DNA from: DATDRQ01 sp035291645
Lineage (GTDB): Bacteria > Chloroflexota > Anaerolineae > Anaerolineales > UBA4823
Reading direction: 5' to 3'
Assembly (NCBI GenBank): GCA_035291645.1
Contig: DATDRQ010000247.1
Span: forward strand, 1-31,639
DNA length: 31,639 nucleotides
Part shown: piece after piece, positions 7,758 to 16,707 of the stretch
Layout of the letters: each line of letters opens with the position of its first letter
Numbering within the stretch: position 1 is the first letter of the stretch
Notes under the pieces: model-generated
The model's input: only the letters and a program-made list of their open reading frames with translations
Databases searched by the model: none
Told to the model about the DNA's origin: nothing
Position numbers and translations under genes: made by a program

Positions 7758-9131
7758 CTACAGCTGTCCGGATGGCGCCCAGCTTTCCAGGGCGGTCTGA
7801 TAAGCCGGGTCCTGGTAGCGGCGCAGGTCGAACGCCGATGCGTAGTCGGGCAGCGAGCTCCCGGCAAGGTGGGCCGCCAACAGTTCTCCGACCCCCAGGG
7901 AAGCCATCAGCCCATACCCGGATAGCGCCCCGATTACCCAGGCTCCCTGCACCGGCAGCGGCCCGACCAGCGGGCGGTTCTCGCGCGTTTTCGTGTAATA
8001 CCCCCCATCCAGAATCGGCCTGGGGAGCCTGCCCAGGTAGGCCTCCAGCCCGGGGATCATGGGGATCAAGCCGCGCAGGGCGATCTCCGGGTAATTCGGG
8101 TCGAGGGGAGGCGCCATGAGCGGTTGGCTGATTTCCGACCGGTATTCCCACAGCATCAGCACGATCGGGCTGTCGTCAGGTCCTTCCGGGCGGGTGTGCG
8201 CCCCGGCGGGCATTTCATCCAGCATCCAGCGTGAGCTATCATCCTCTTCGAGCAGCTGGCGCTCTTCGTTGGACCAGGAAAGGAACTGTGGATCGTTCCA
8301 TATCAACAGGGGCGCCTCACGTGGCAGCACACCCAGGCTGTCCTTGAAGGCCGCTTTCAGGTGCGGCTCGCAGAAGACCGGCAGCTCTACTCCCAGCCTG
8401 TCAGCGATCTCGGTTACGAAGGGACCGGCCGCGTCAACGAAGTGCTTGACCGCGATCAGGGAGCCATCGTCCAGGCTAACGGAGGAAATGCATCCTTCTC
8501 GTACGCCAATGTCCACAACCCGGGCGCGCTTCAGCTCCACGCCATGTTCCCTGGCTCGTTCCAGCAGGTACATGCCCAGCTGCTGGGCGCTGAACCAGCC
8601 GGCGCGCCGGACGTGTAATGCCGCCACTGCATTCGGGGTAGCATAAGGGAAGTGTTCCCGCAGCAACTTTTGGGAGAGGATCAGGTCGGCCCCTTCCGGC
8701 TGGCCCAGATACCGGTGTGGATGGGCCGGTTGGTAAGCCGGCTCTCCCGGCACCCCATACAGGAGGCGCAACGGTCCACCGCCTAACCGGGAGGATTCCT
8801 GGGCACTGCGCAGCATCTCGGGGACCTGCGCTTCCCGCGCCGTCAGGTACAGGTAGCCGCGCCGGTTAAGATGAAAGATATTCCCGCTGTCTTCGGCCAG
8901 CTCTTCCAGCAGGTCTATGCTGCGGTTCATCAGGGCGACCATGGCGTCGTCCGGGCCGGGCCACCAGTTGCGGTAGCATTCGGTTGATTTGTCGCTGGTC
9001 AGGGAAAGGGGAGGTCGCTCATCGACGATCAGGACTTCCCGCGCACCCTGGCGCACAGCCAGGTGATAGGCGGCGCTGATCCCGGCGATCCCGGCTCCAC
9101 AGATCAGGACCTGAGTTGAAATCCGGCTCAT
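7758..9131 (-). CDS. DAO-family FAD-dependent oxidoreductase
   Basis: 457 residues with the FAD-binding motif GAGIAG (12-17), the STECYRNWWPG segment typical of sarcosine-oxidase-like flavoproteins, an internal VKHFVDAAGPFV strand before the second FAD contact, and YTKTRENRPLVGPLP plus GALSGYGLMASLGVGELLA near the C-terminus. It acts in the cytoplasm on an amine or amino acid whose identity is not visible. ATG 9131 overlaps the stop of the AlaX gene as ATGA (9131-9128), so it is translated with AlaX. It is a different sub-branch from the DAO protein at 4925-6094 (longer, different N-terminal loop), and not a recent duplicate. Confidence 0.8.
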   Translation of the reverse strand: MSRISTQVLICGAGIAGISAAYHLAVRQGAREVLIVDERPPLSLTSDKSTECYRNWWPGPDDAMVALMNRSIDLLEELAEDSGNIFHLNRRGYLYLTAREAQVPEMLRSAQESSRLGGGPLRLLYGVPGEPAYQPAHPHRYLGQPEGADLILSQKLLREHFPYATPNAVAALHVRRAGWFSAQQLGMYLLERAREHGVELKRARVVDIGVREGCISSVSLDDGSLIAVKHFVDAAGPFVTEIADRLGVELPVFCEPHLKAAFKDSLGVLPREAPLLIWNDPQFLSWSNEERQLLEEDDSSRWMLDEMPAGAHTRPEGPDDSPIVLMLWEYRSEISQPLMAPPLDPNYPEIALRGLIPMIPGLEAYLGRLPRPILDGGYYTKTRENRPLVGPLPVQGAWVIGALSGYGLMASLGVGELLAAHLAGSSLPDYASAFDLRRYQDPAYQTALESWAPSGQL

Positions 9132-9862
9132 TTATTATTTTCTGGCTCAAGCTCGACGTAAATGCGCTTGTTGATCTTCCCCTTTGACTTATAATCGGTG
9201 ACACGTATCCGCCCAACCTCCGCGGTGTTGTTAACATGGGTGCCGCCGTCGGCTTGCAGGTCCAGGCCCTTGATCTCGACCACTCGCACCTGCTGGATTC
9301 CTTCCGGAAGCAGGTTGATCTTGGTACGGATCAGATCCGGGATCTGAAATGCGACCTGGCGTGGCAGGATCTGGACGAACACGCTGCGAGCGTTGGTAAC
9401 TTCCCGGTTGATCGCGGCTTCGATCGTTTGCACCAGGTCCTTGTGCATGGTCTCGAATTCAAAGTCCATGCGCCCTGCCAGCGGGTCCATGTCCCCACCC
9501 GTCACCGAAGCGCCGTAGTCGCGGAATATCACCCCGCACAGGATGTGCATGGCTGTGTGGGTACGCATGAGCTGGTACCTGCGATCCCAATGCAGCTGTC
9601 CCTGCACACTCGATCCAACCGCGGGCAGAGGCTGGGTTGGATCGATATAATGATGCACCTCGTCCCCGATCTTGCGGGCTCGCCGGACCGTGAAGGATTG
9701 CTCACCCGCTTCCAGAGCGCCTGAATCGGCAGGCTGGCCGCCACCGCCAGGATAGAATGCCGAACGGTCGAGTACGATGGCGTGATTTTCTTCGTCGACG
9801 CCGGTCACCTGGGCAGAGAAGCTTTGTAAGTAACTATCGGTCTGGTAAAGCAGATTGGTCAT
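9128..9862 (-). CDS. Alanyl-tRNA editing protein (AlaX-type, trans-editing hydrolase)
   Basis: 244 residues, homologous to the editing half of alanyl-tRNA synthetase, which hydrolyses mischarged Ser- or Gly-tRNA(Ala). The N-terminal barrel shows AFYPGGGGQPADSG (36-49). The zinc site has HTAMH (H102, H106) and QADGGTHV (H209), with Asp205 where many family members carry the Cys ligand. ATG 9862 has GGGGA in front and gives the usual AlaX-M size; the frame extends to 10054 but that stretch is antisense to the ndh gene. The start lies only 15 bp from the divergent ndh start, so promoter elements must overlap one of the coding regions. Confidence 0.88.
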   Translation of the reverse strand: MTNLLYQTDSYLQSFSAQVTGVDEENHAIVLDRSAFYPGGGGQPADSGALEAGEQSFTVRRARKIGDEVHHYIDPTQPLPAVGSSVQGQLHWDRRYQLMRTHTAMHILCGVIFRDYGASVTGGDMDPLAGRMDFEFETMHKDLVQTIEAAINREVTNARSVFVQILPRQVAFQIPDLIRTKINLLPEGIQQVRVVEIKGLDLQADGGTHVNNTAEVGRIRVTDYKSKGKINKRIYVELEPENNK

Positions 9863-9877
9863 CGAATCCCCAATTTT

Positions 9878-11179
9878 ATGAAGGTGAATAGCGAAGAGTA
9901 TACAAAGAAACCGTCCAGGCGACAAGAGGCAGTCAATTTTCCTGTGGTTGCCATCGTGGGAGCGGGTTTTGGCGGCCTGAATGCGGCGCGCACCCTCAAA
10001 GATTCTCCGGTCCGCGTCCGCCTGATCGACCGGCGCAACTACCACCTCTTCCAACCGTTGCTGTATCAGGTAGCCACAGCCGGTATATCCCCGGATGAGA
10101 TCGCCTATCCGGTGCGGGCAATCTTCCGGAAGCAGGCCAACCTGGAGTTCCTCCTGGCGGACGTGACCGGCGTCGAATTGGATAAGAACCTCCTGCTAAC
10201 CTCATTCGGTCCGGTTCACTACGATTATCTGATCCTGGCAGTCGGAAGCGAAACCAACTATTTCGGGTTGGACACGGTGGCTGCCAATGGGTTCGATTTG
10301 AAAGACCTGGACGATGCCGAGGCGATCCGCAATCACGTCCTGTTCATGTTTGAGAGGGCGAACCTCGAAGTAGACGTACCCACCCGGCGAGCGATGCGCA
10401 CCTTCGTCGTGGTAGGAAGCGGGCCGACCGGCGTCGAATGCGCCGGGGCTCTCTCGGAGTTGATCCGCCTGGTATTGATCAAGGACTTTCCTGGTTTAAA
10501 GATCGACGAAGCGCGCGTCCTGATCCTGGAACGTTTGGACCGGATCCTGCCGGGTTTTCCGGAAGACCTGGCCAGGGCGGCAATGGCAACTTTAGCCGAA
10601 AAACACGTCGAGGTACACCTGGGTACCGGGGTCAGCGGTTATGATGGACGCCAGGTTTTCCTGGAAAGCCAGCCGCCTATTCCGGCCTGCACCTTGATCT
10701 GGGCAGCAGGCGTGCGAGCAGAGAGCCTGGTCGACCGCCTGGGTTTGCCTCAAGGCAGGCAGGGCCGGGTGATCGTCCAGCCCACCCTGCAAGCGCCCGG
10801 TTACCCCCAGGTGTTCGTGGTCGGAGATGCCGCGTATCTCGAGGATGGTGCTGTCCCGCTGCCGATGATGGCTCCGGTGGCGATCCAACAGGCAAAAGTG
10901 GCCGCCAGGAACGTGCTTCACCTGATCGGAGGCCATCCACCGGTTCAGTTTCGTTTCAAAGATCCCGGTTCCCTGGCGACCATCGGGCGCAATGCAGCCG
11001 TGGCGCGCATCAAAGGGTTCAAGTTTCACGGTTTTTTTGCCTGGCTGATCTGGCTGGGGGTGCACCTCTTCTGGTTGATCGGCTTCCGCAACCGCCTGCT
11101 GGTCCTGATCAACTGGGCCTGGGATTACCTGCTCTACGAGCGCGCCGTGCGCCTGATCACCCCGGAACGAAGGAAGTAA
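9878..11179 (+). CDS. ndh: Type II NADH dehydrogenase (NDH-2-like)
   Basis: 433 residues. It has FAD motif GAGFGG (28-33), RRNYHLFQPLLYQVA (52-66), the NADH-binding motif VVGSGPTGVECAG (178-190), and a GDAAY...APVAIQQ segment near 310-330 that ends the FAD site. The C-terminus (from about 385) is rich in Trp and Leu and probably anchors the enzyme to the membrane. NDH-2 oxidises NADH and passes electrons to quinone without pumping protons. ATG 9878 has no evident Shine-Dalgarno and lies 15 bp from the divergent AlaX start. GTG 9944, 22 codons later, has AAGAGG upstream and would start just before the Rossmann strand, so the true start may be there. The SDR gene follows after 6 bp. Confidence 0.88.
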   Translation: MKVNSEEYTKKPSRRQEAVNFPVVAIVGAGFGGLNAARTLKDSPVRVRLIDRRNYHLFQPLLYQVATAGISPDEIAYPVRAIFRKQANLEFLLADVTGVELDKNLLLTSFGPVHYDYLILAVGSETNYFGLDTVAANGFDLKDLDDAEAIRNHVLFMFERANLEVDVPTRRAMRTFVVVGSGPTGVECAGALSELIRLVLIKDFPGLKIDEARVLILERLDRILPGFPEDLARAAMATLAEKHVEVHLGTGVSGYDGRQVFLESQPPIPACTLIWAAGVRAESLVDRLGLPQGRQGRVIVQPTLQAPGYPQVFVVGDAAYLEDGAVPLPMMAPVAIQQAKVAARNVLHLIGGHPPVQFRFKDPGSLATIGRNAAVARIKGFKFHGFFAWLIWLGVHLFWLIGFRNRLLVLINWAWDYLLYERAVRLITPERRK

Positions 11180-11185
11180 TGTTTT

Positions 11186-11971
11186 ATGGAAGAGGTTTTC
11201 TTCAAAGATAAGGTTGCCATCGTGACCGGCGCCTCGAGCGGGATCGGCAGAGAAACCGCCCGCTTGCTGGCCGCTGAAGGAACCTGCGTGGTGCTGGCCT
11301 CACGTAACCTGAGCGCGAACCAGGAATTGGTCGATCTCATACAAGCCGGCGGGGGCTGCGCCATGGCCGTGCAGACGGACGTGACCTCCCAGGAGCAGGT
11401 CGCCGCACTTGTAGACCAAACCATCGCCCGCTGGGGGCGGGTGGATATCCTGGTCGCGAATGCCGGGCAGTACATTCGCACCCCCATCGCAGAGCTGACC
11501 ATACCATTGATGGAACAATCTATGGCGGTGAACTTTTATGGCTGCCTGTACGCCGTCCTGAGCGTCTTGCCGCACATGCTCTCCCAGAAGAGCGGTTCCA
11601 TTATCCTGGTTAACACCATGGATGCCCAAACGCCCATCCCTCCCGACGCGCCGTACGTCGCCGCCAAGTCTGCCTTGAGCGGGTTAGGGGAGGTCTTGCG
11701 CCAGGAATTGTACGGCAGCGGGGTATCGGTCTCCTCGATCTACCCGGGCCGGGTGGACACCCCCATGATCGAGCATCTAAAAGTTCCCTGGATTTCTGCT
11801 AAAATTAGTCCACAACAGGTAGCGCGTGCCATATTAAAGGCCATCCGGCGCAAACCGGCGCGGGTCATGCTACCCCCACAAGTAAAGGTCTTGTATCTTA
11901 TTAACGTATTTACACCAGGTCTGGCGGACTGGCTCACGCGGTATTTCCACCTTGAATGCTGGGAAGTCTGA
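11186..11971 (+). CDS. Short-chain dehydrogenase/reductase (classical SDR)
   Basis: 261 residues with cofactor motif TGASSGIG (14-21), ANAG (91-94), and the active-site pair Y157...K161 in PYVAAK. The position 13 residues before the Tyr, normally Ser, is Thr144, a tolerated but less usual substitution. Arg40 after the second strand suggests NADP(H) preference. Family members reduce or oxidise small alcohols, ketones or sugars, and the substrate here cannot be named. It follows ndh by 6 bp and is followed after 27 bp by the unknown 492-aa gene, so it is probably part of the same transcript. Confidence 0.88.
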   Translation: MEEVFFKDKVAIVTGASSGIGRETARLLAAEGTCVVLASRNLSANQELVDLIQAGGGCAMAVQTDVTSQEQVAALVDQTIARWGRVDILVANAGQYIRTPIAELTIPLMEQSMAVNFYGCLYAVLSVLPHMLSQKSGSIILVNTMDAQTPIPPDAPYVAAKSALSGLGEVLRQELYGSGVSVSSIYPGRVDTPMIEHLKVPWISAKISPQQVARAILKAIRRKPARVMLPPQVKVLYLINVFTPGLADWLTRYFHLECWEV

Positions 11972-11998
11972 CCAATAGCCTATCGAAAGGAAATTGAG

Positions 11999-13477
11999 AT
12001 GAGCGTCACGGACTCTGAAACGATCACCAGGCCTTCGCATACGTGGTGGCGGCACATCAGCGTCGCGTATGTTCCCGGCCCGACGACACGGGTGATCGAT
12101 GAAACTGTAACCGGGTTGCTCGAACAGCTCCGGAAGAGCGGGCACGAGATCCGGGAAGTACCCGGTCCCGGAACGGACGTCATCCTGACCACCGCCCTGT
12201 TCGGAGATCCTTTACGCTGGCGGGAAGCGATGCTCTTCACCGCGCGCCGCCGCTTTGGGATGGATAAATCCCCCACTATCTTCACGCTGGTGCATGCCAC
12301 CCCTGGGCAGTTGAAGATGGCCAAAGACTCTTTCGAAAAGGTCTTGAAGAAGGATCCCCCCGACCCTCAAGACTTCGCCTTCCCCGGTCTAGGCCCCGAT
12401 GCCTACGAGACTCTCTACGAGCAAGGACGGCGTGGCGGGCCGATGCTCTCCCTGTTGCGCATGGTTCAGACTCAGGCAATGAGCATCCGGGTGATCCTGG
12501 TGGTCGGCGAGGAACGACCATTGGAAGCCTTTACCTTCGATCTGGTAGGGGCGCACCCGCGCACGGACGCCGCCGATCGGGCAGCCTTCTACGAAGACCT
12601 GGCTGGCAGGATCGTGACCGCAGTCAGCACGAAGGAGGTCACCGATCACCAGATCGCTGAAGATGCGGTCCCGTATTCGCTGTGGAAACAGCTGGTCACA
12701 CCTCCTGCCATGCGCCGGGCGGGCCGCGAGCTCGGTGCACGCAGTTTCTTCACCGAGATGGTGAAAGTGTCTAACCTGGCATCCGTCCCCTCCTTGCCGG
12801 ATACCATCGCCAGCCAGTACAGCGAGGGCTGTTTCGCCACCTGGGATCCACAATTGGAGGGGTTGGTCACCACGGTCACCGGCAGCGCCCGCCCTGTGGA
12901 CAAGGATAACCTGACCGATGACGAACTGGCGGTGATCATCGGTGTCCGCCCGGACGCGAAAGGCGCCATTGTCCGCCACGTCGAGGGAAAACGCAACGAC
13001 CCGCCCTCCTCGGAAGCAGTCGAGCTGATCCAGATGGATCAGGGCCTTCCCAGGATCGAGTGGAAGGTGGCAGATGAGGAGCGCTATCTGGTACCCGAGG
13101 CGCGCTCCAAACTTCACGGTCACCGAGGGGTACACGCCTATAATCCAGACCTGGTGGAGCACGTCTATTTGGACCAGCCCTACTACCATTTTCCGGTCTC
13201 CTGCTCTACGGAAGCGCAAGCCAGGGCCATTGAAGCAGCCTTCTCCAGGTCCGAGGCCCTGCGGAATCCGCATGACCCGCGGCAGGTTGTGTTCACGATT
13301 CTTCCAGGTCATGGGATCGTGATCGTCGAGAAGTGGGTCCCTGGAAAGGAACCTTTCCAGGTTATGTGGGAATTTATGGACGCCGGGCTGTTGCAGATTG
13401 AGAATGTTGTCCCACAGGGTCCTCTGACATTCCAGCTGGCTCAAAATGGTCTAATGGTGCTGAAAACGATCTCCTGA
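11999..13477 (+). CDS. Unrecognised 492-residue soluble protein
   Basis: I do not recognise this family. The protein has no signal peptide and no membrane helix, and only two cysteines (in SEGCFATWD and PVSCSTEA). The N-terminal part alternates strands and helices and includes a nucleotide-fold-like VAYVPGPTTRVIDETV start. A middle block holds SEGCFATWDPQ and VTTVTGSARPV. The C-terminal third contains HGHRGVHAYNP and DQPYYHFPVSC, rich in His, Tyr and Pro and possibly an active or metal site. AAAGGA precedes the ATG by about 8 nt. It sits between an SDR and a SagB-type oxidoreductase with short gaps, which points to a shared redox pathway, but no function is claimed. Confidence 0.75.
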   Translation: MSVTDSETITRPSHTWWRHISVAYVPGPTTRVIDETVTGLLEQLRKSGHEIREVPGPGTDVILTTALFGDPLRWREAMLFTARRRFGMDKSPTIFTLVHATPGQLKMAKDSFEKVLKKDPPDPQDFAFPGLGPDAYETLYEQGRRGGPMLSLLRMVQTQAMSIRVILVVGEERPLEAFTFDLVGAHPRTDAADRAAFYEDLAGRIVTAVSTKEVTDHQIAEDAVPYSLWKQLVTPPAMRRAGRELGARSFFTEMVKVSNLASVPSLPDTIASQYSEGCFATWDPQLEGLVTTVTGSARPVDKDNLTDDELAVIIGVRPDAKGAIVRHVEGKRNDPPSSEAVELIQMDQGLPRIEWKVADEERYLVPEARSKLHGHRGVHAYNPDLVEHVYLDQPYYHFPVSCSTEAQARAIEAAFSRSEALRNPHDPRQVVFTILPGHGIVIVEKWVPGKEPFQVMWEFMDAGLLQIENVVPQGPLTFQLAQNGLMVLKTIS

Positions 13478-13506
13478 GATGTGCGACCGGTAGAAGAGAG
13501 CACATC
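13478..13506 (+). other. Intercistronic inverted repeat
   Basis: GATGTGC (13478-13484) and GCACATC (13500-13506) are exact complements around a 15-nt loop. The repeat begins on the base after the stop codon of the unknown 492-aa gene, 23 bp before the SagB-type gene. No T-run follows. It may be an RNA-processing or stabilising hairpin, or chance. Confidence 0.3.
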
Positions 13507-13529
13507 CGCCCAATCCAGATTAGTGGATC

Positions 13530-15116
13530 ATGGTCAACCAGGACACGCAGGTAGCTCGAACTTACCACCAGGCGACCAAGCACTCACCTTGGAGCGTCCA
13601 GGCCAACCGGCACTACCTGGATTGGAACAACCAGCCTTTGCAGTTCAAGGTGTATATAGAGGGGGAAAAGATCTCCCTCCCAAGGGATCTTGTTGCAACC
13701 AACTACGCAGCCATCCCTGCAATCGCCAACCCGGGTCTTGCCAACCGTGAGGAGGTATTCCCGGATCTGGCCCAGGTTGCTTACCTGCTCTACTATTCGG
13801 CCGGGATCACCAAGAAGCTGGTCTACCCGCAGGGTGAGATCGCTTTCCGGGCTGCGGCTTGCGCCGGGGCGCTCTATCCGATCGAGATCTACCTGGTTTG
13901 CGGTGAACTGCCAGGATTATCCGCCGGTGTCTACCACTTCAGTCCGGAAGATTTTTCCCTCGTCCGCTTGAGGCGCGGAGATTTCCGCACGCACCTGGTT
14001 CAGGCAAGCGGAGATGATTCGGACGTCGCACAAGCGCCCCTGTCGTTCGTCTACACAGCCATAACCTGGCGCAGTTCCTGGAAGTACCAGGCGCGCGCTT
14101 ACCGGTACCATTATTGGGATTGTGGGACTATCCTGGCGAACAGCCTGGCAGCCTGTTCTGCCCAACAGCTCCCGGCAAAAGTTGGGATGGGCTTTCTCGA
14201 CGAACAGGTGAACCAGCTGATCGGGATCGATGGAGTGGATGAGAAGAGCCTGTGTCTCCTGCCAGTGGGGAGAGCAGGCGCGCAGACTCCCGCCGCTCCT
14301 GAGTTGACTATCCTCAATCCACCTGTCCTGCCTCTGTCCGGGGAGCAACGACCTTACCCGCTGATCGATGAGATACACCTGAATTCAAGATTGTTCGACA
14401 GCGATGAAGTCCGTGCATGGCGGGAGAGCGTTACACCCGCTGATCCGGTGGGCGAATTCGATGCGGACCGGCTCACCAGGTTGGAACCAGTCGATTTTTA
14501 CCATGCCGAAGAGGGGAAATCGCTGGAGAAGGTAATCGTCCGCCGGGGTTCTTCACGCCATTTTAAAATGGAAGCAATCTCGATCCAGGAGTTGAACAGT
14601 ATGCTCCAAGCGGCGACTCAAGGTTTCATGTACGATTGGCCGGAACCTTCGGAAGGTTTCTTGAACCGGTTGTACCTCAGCGTGCACGCCGTGGACGGGC
14701 TACCGGCGGGCAAATACCGCTACTGGCCAGAGCAAGCCGGCCTGGAACTGCTCGAGGAGGGTGATTTCCGCAGCCAGGCTGCTTACCTTTGCCTGGGCCA
14801 GCAGCTGGGCGGCGCCGCCAGCGTAACGGTTTTCTTCCTGGCGGACCTGCCTGCGATCCTGAGTCGATCCGGCAATCGCGGCTACCGAATCACCCAAATG
14901 GAGGCAGGTATCATCGGCGGGAAATTGTACCTGACGGCATACGCCCTCGGGCGAGGGGCCACCGGGCTGACTTTCTTCGACGACGAGGTCGTCCGGTTCT
15001 TCTCGCCCTCTGCCGCCGGTCTGGACGCCATCTTCGTAACCGCGATCGGGGTACCAGCAACATCCTCTCATCCGCAAGGGCGCCTGGTTTACATGGCGCC
15101 CGGCAGGGGTGGCTAG
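13530..15116 (+). CDS. Tandem-domain SagB/ThcOx-type nitroreductase-fold oxidoreductase
   Basis: 528 residues with two nitroreductase-fold domains, about 85-260 and 335-520. The N-terminus has the YHQATKHSPWS signature common to SagB-type dehydrogenases. Domain 1 carries AACAGALYPIEIYLV, matching the SAGALYP FMN-site motif, and AYRYHYWDCGTILANSLA. Domain 2 carries RRGSSRHF, IGGKLYLTAYALGRGATGLTFF and GLDAIFVTAIGVP. Classical SagB enzymes use FMN to oxidise azolines in RiPP peptides. Here no YcaO, leader peptidase or precursor peptide gene is visible in the window, so a stand-alone oxidoreductase on a metabolite is at least as likely. The two domains probably form an internal pseudodimer. It follows the unknown 492-aa gene by 52 bp. 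Confidence 0.85.
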   Translation: MVNQDTQVARTYHQATKHSPWSVQANRHYLDWNNQPLQFKVYIEGEKISLPRDLVATNYAAIPAIANPGLANREEVFPDLAQVAYLLYYSAGITKKLVYPQGEIAFRAAACAGALYPIEIYLVCGELPGLSAGVYHFSPEDFSLVRLRRGDFRTHLVQASGDDSDVAQAPLSFVYTAITWRSSWKYQARAYRYHYWDCGTILANSLAACSAQQLPAKVGMGFLDEQVNQLIGIDGVDEKSLCLLPVGRAGAQTPAAPELTILNPPVLPLSGEQRPYPLIDEIHLNSRLFDSDEVRAWRESVTPADPVGEFDADRLTRLEPVDFYHAEEGKSLEKVIVRRGSSRHFKMEAISIQELNSMLQAATQGFMYDWPEPSEGFLNRLYLSVHAVDGLPAGKYRYWPEQAGLELLEEGDFRSQAAYLCLGQQLGGAASVTVFFLADLPAILSRSGNRGYRITQMEAGIIGGKLYLTAYALGRGATGLTFFDDEVVRFFSPSAAGLDAIFVTAIGVPATSSHPQGRLVYMAPGRGG

Positions 15117-15171
15117 GCTCTGTTTATTTTTCACCAGACTTGGTTTTTTCTGCGCCTCCCAGGAGGGTCCT

Positions 15172-16707
15172 TTGAAGAAATTCATCCTTGCCCACGACCT
15201 AGGGACAACCGGGAATAAAGCCACCCTTTATGACCCGGATGGCTGCAACCGGGGATCGTCCTTTTATTCCTATCCAACGGAATATACACAGGTCAACTGG
15301 GCCGAGCAAAACCCGGATGACTGGTGGTCGGCAATCTGCACCTCGACCCGCCAGCTGCTTGCCCAGGCAGGCCTGTCTCCAGACCAGGTAGCCTGCATCG
15401 TCTTTAGCGGGCAGATGATGGGCTGTGTCCCGTTGGACGAACGTGCCCGCCCGCTGCGAAAAGCCATTATCTGGGCCGATCAGCGTTCTGTCGACCAGGT
15501 GCACTGGTTAAGCCAGCGAGTCGCACCGGGGAGGATGTACCGCATTTCCGGGCACAGGTTGAGCGCCTCATATTCTTTGCTGAAGATGCTCTGGCTGCGA
15601 GATAACGAGCCTCAAATTTATAAGGAAACTTATAAATTCATGCATGCGAAGGATGCGATCGCAGCCCGTCTGACCGGTACTTTTGTAACGGAGCCTTCGG
15701 ATGCCTCCGGGATGAACCTTTTCGACCTCGAGCGTGGCGATTGGTCGGTCGAGATCCTGGACGCCACTGAGATTCATCCGGAAAAACTGCCCCCGGTTAT
15801 TTCTTCGACACAGGTCATCGGCGGCGTACTGAGGGAGGTCGCCGAAGAAGTTGGAGTAGCCGCAGGGACGCCGGTGGTGATCGGCGGTGGGGATGGCGTT
15901 TGCGCGGCTGCCGGGGCGGGTGTGGTGCGAGAGGGGATGGCCTTTAACTACATCGGCTCGTCGTCATGGATCGCCCTGGCGACAAACCAACCGATCTATG
16001 ATCCCGAAAAGAAAATTTTCACGTTTGCCCACCTGATCCCGGGCATGTTCTGTCCCTGCGGTACGATGCAGACTGCCGGGGGTGCATATCAGTGGACGCG
16101 CGACCAGCTTGGTGGGCTGGAAATGCAGGCTGCCGGGGAATTGGCCCTCAGTGCCTACGAATTACTCGATCTCCAGGCTGAAAAATCGCCCCCCAGCGCA
16201 GGCGGCTTGATATTCCTGCCGTACCTGCTCGGCGAACGCAGTCCCTGGTGGAATCCGAACGCCCGCGGGGCCTTCGTCGGCTTGACGATCCGCCATACGC
16301 GTCAGGATATGATCCGGGCTGTCTTGGAAGGGGTAACGATGAACCTGCGCCTGATCCTGGAGGCCTTCACCGCGCAATCCACTCATATTTCTGCGATGCG
16401 GGTGATCGGAGGTGGGGCGCGCAGTCGTTTCTGGAATCAATTGATGGCCGATATCTATGGTTTGCCAGTCCAACGGCTGGCAGTCCTGGAGGAGGCCACC
16501 TCCATGGGTGCAGCCCTGGCAGGTGGGATCGGAGTTGGCCTTTACCCGGACTTCTCAATGATTGAAAAAATGAACCAGGTAGAGATGACGGTCGAGCCGG
16601 ACCCGGTTTCGCATGCAACATATAACCGGTTGTACCCGGTATTCGCGGCTACCTATCGAGCCTTAGAGCCGGTCTTCGAGCAGCTCGCAGAAATAAACCT
16701 TGCGTGA
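15172..16707 (+). CDS. FGGY-family carbohydrate kinase (xylulokinase-like)
   Basis: 511 residues from TTG 15172. The frame opens earlier (15109), but the sequence AGGAGGG at 15161-15167 and the position of the phosphate-binding motif select the TTG. The N-terminal ATPase-fold motif is DLGTTGNK (9-16). FSGQMMGCVPLD and IIWADQRS match the sugar-binding region of xylulokinases. GGGDGVCAAAGAGVV and RVIGGGARSRFWNQLMADI are the C-terminal adenosine-site motifs. FGGY kinases phosphorylate pentoses, pentitols, glycerol or related polyols, and the exact sugar is not readable here. Its stop overlaps the next gene's GTG start (GTGA, 16704-16707). Confidence 0.85.
   Translation: MKKFILAHDLGTTGNKATLYDPDGCNRGSSFYSYPTEYTQVNWAEQNPDDWWSAICTSTRQLLAQAGLSPDQVACIVFSGQMMGCVPLDERARPLRKAIIWADQRSVDQVHWLSQRVAPGRMYRISGHRLSASYSLLKMLWLRDNEPQIYKETYKFMHAKDAIAARLTGTFVTEPSDASGMNLFDLERGDWSVEILDATEIHPEKLPPVISSTQVIGGVLREVAEEVGVAAGTPVVIGGGDGVCAAAGAGVVREGMAFNYIGSSSWIALATNQPIYDPEKKIFTFAHLIPGMFCPCGTMQTAGGAYQWTRDQLGGLEMQAAGELALSAYELLDLQAEKSPPSAGGLIFLPYLLGERSPWWNPNARGAFVGLTIRHTRQDMIRAVLEGVTMNLRLILEAFTAQSTHISAMRVIGGGARSRFWNQLMADIYGLPVQRLAVLEEATSMGAALAGGIGVGLYPDFSMIEKMNQVEMTVEPDPVSHATYNRLYPVFAATYRALEPVFEQLAEINLA

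Noticed and set aside
12389..13444. 351-codon antisense frame in the unknown 492-aa gene
   Set aside because: No start signal or motif. The plus frame has a Shine-Dalgarno and better protein-like composition, so this one is treated as a shadow.
13530..15116. RiPP (azoline-forming) biosynthetic cluster
   Set aside because: A SagB-type enzyme is present, but no YcaO, E1-like protein, precursor peptide or leader protease can be seen in the window.
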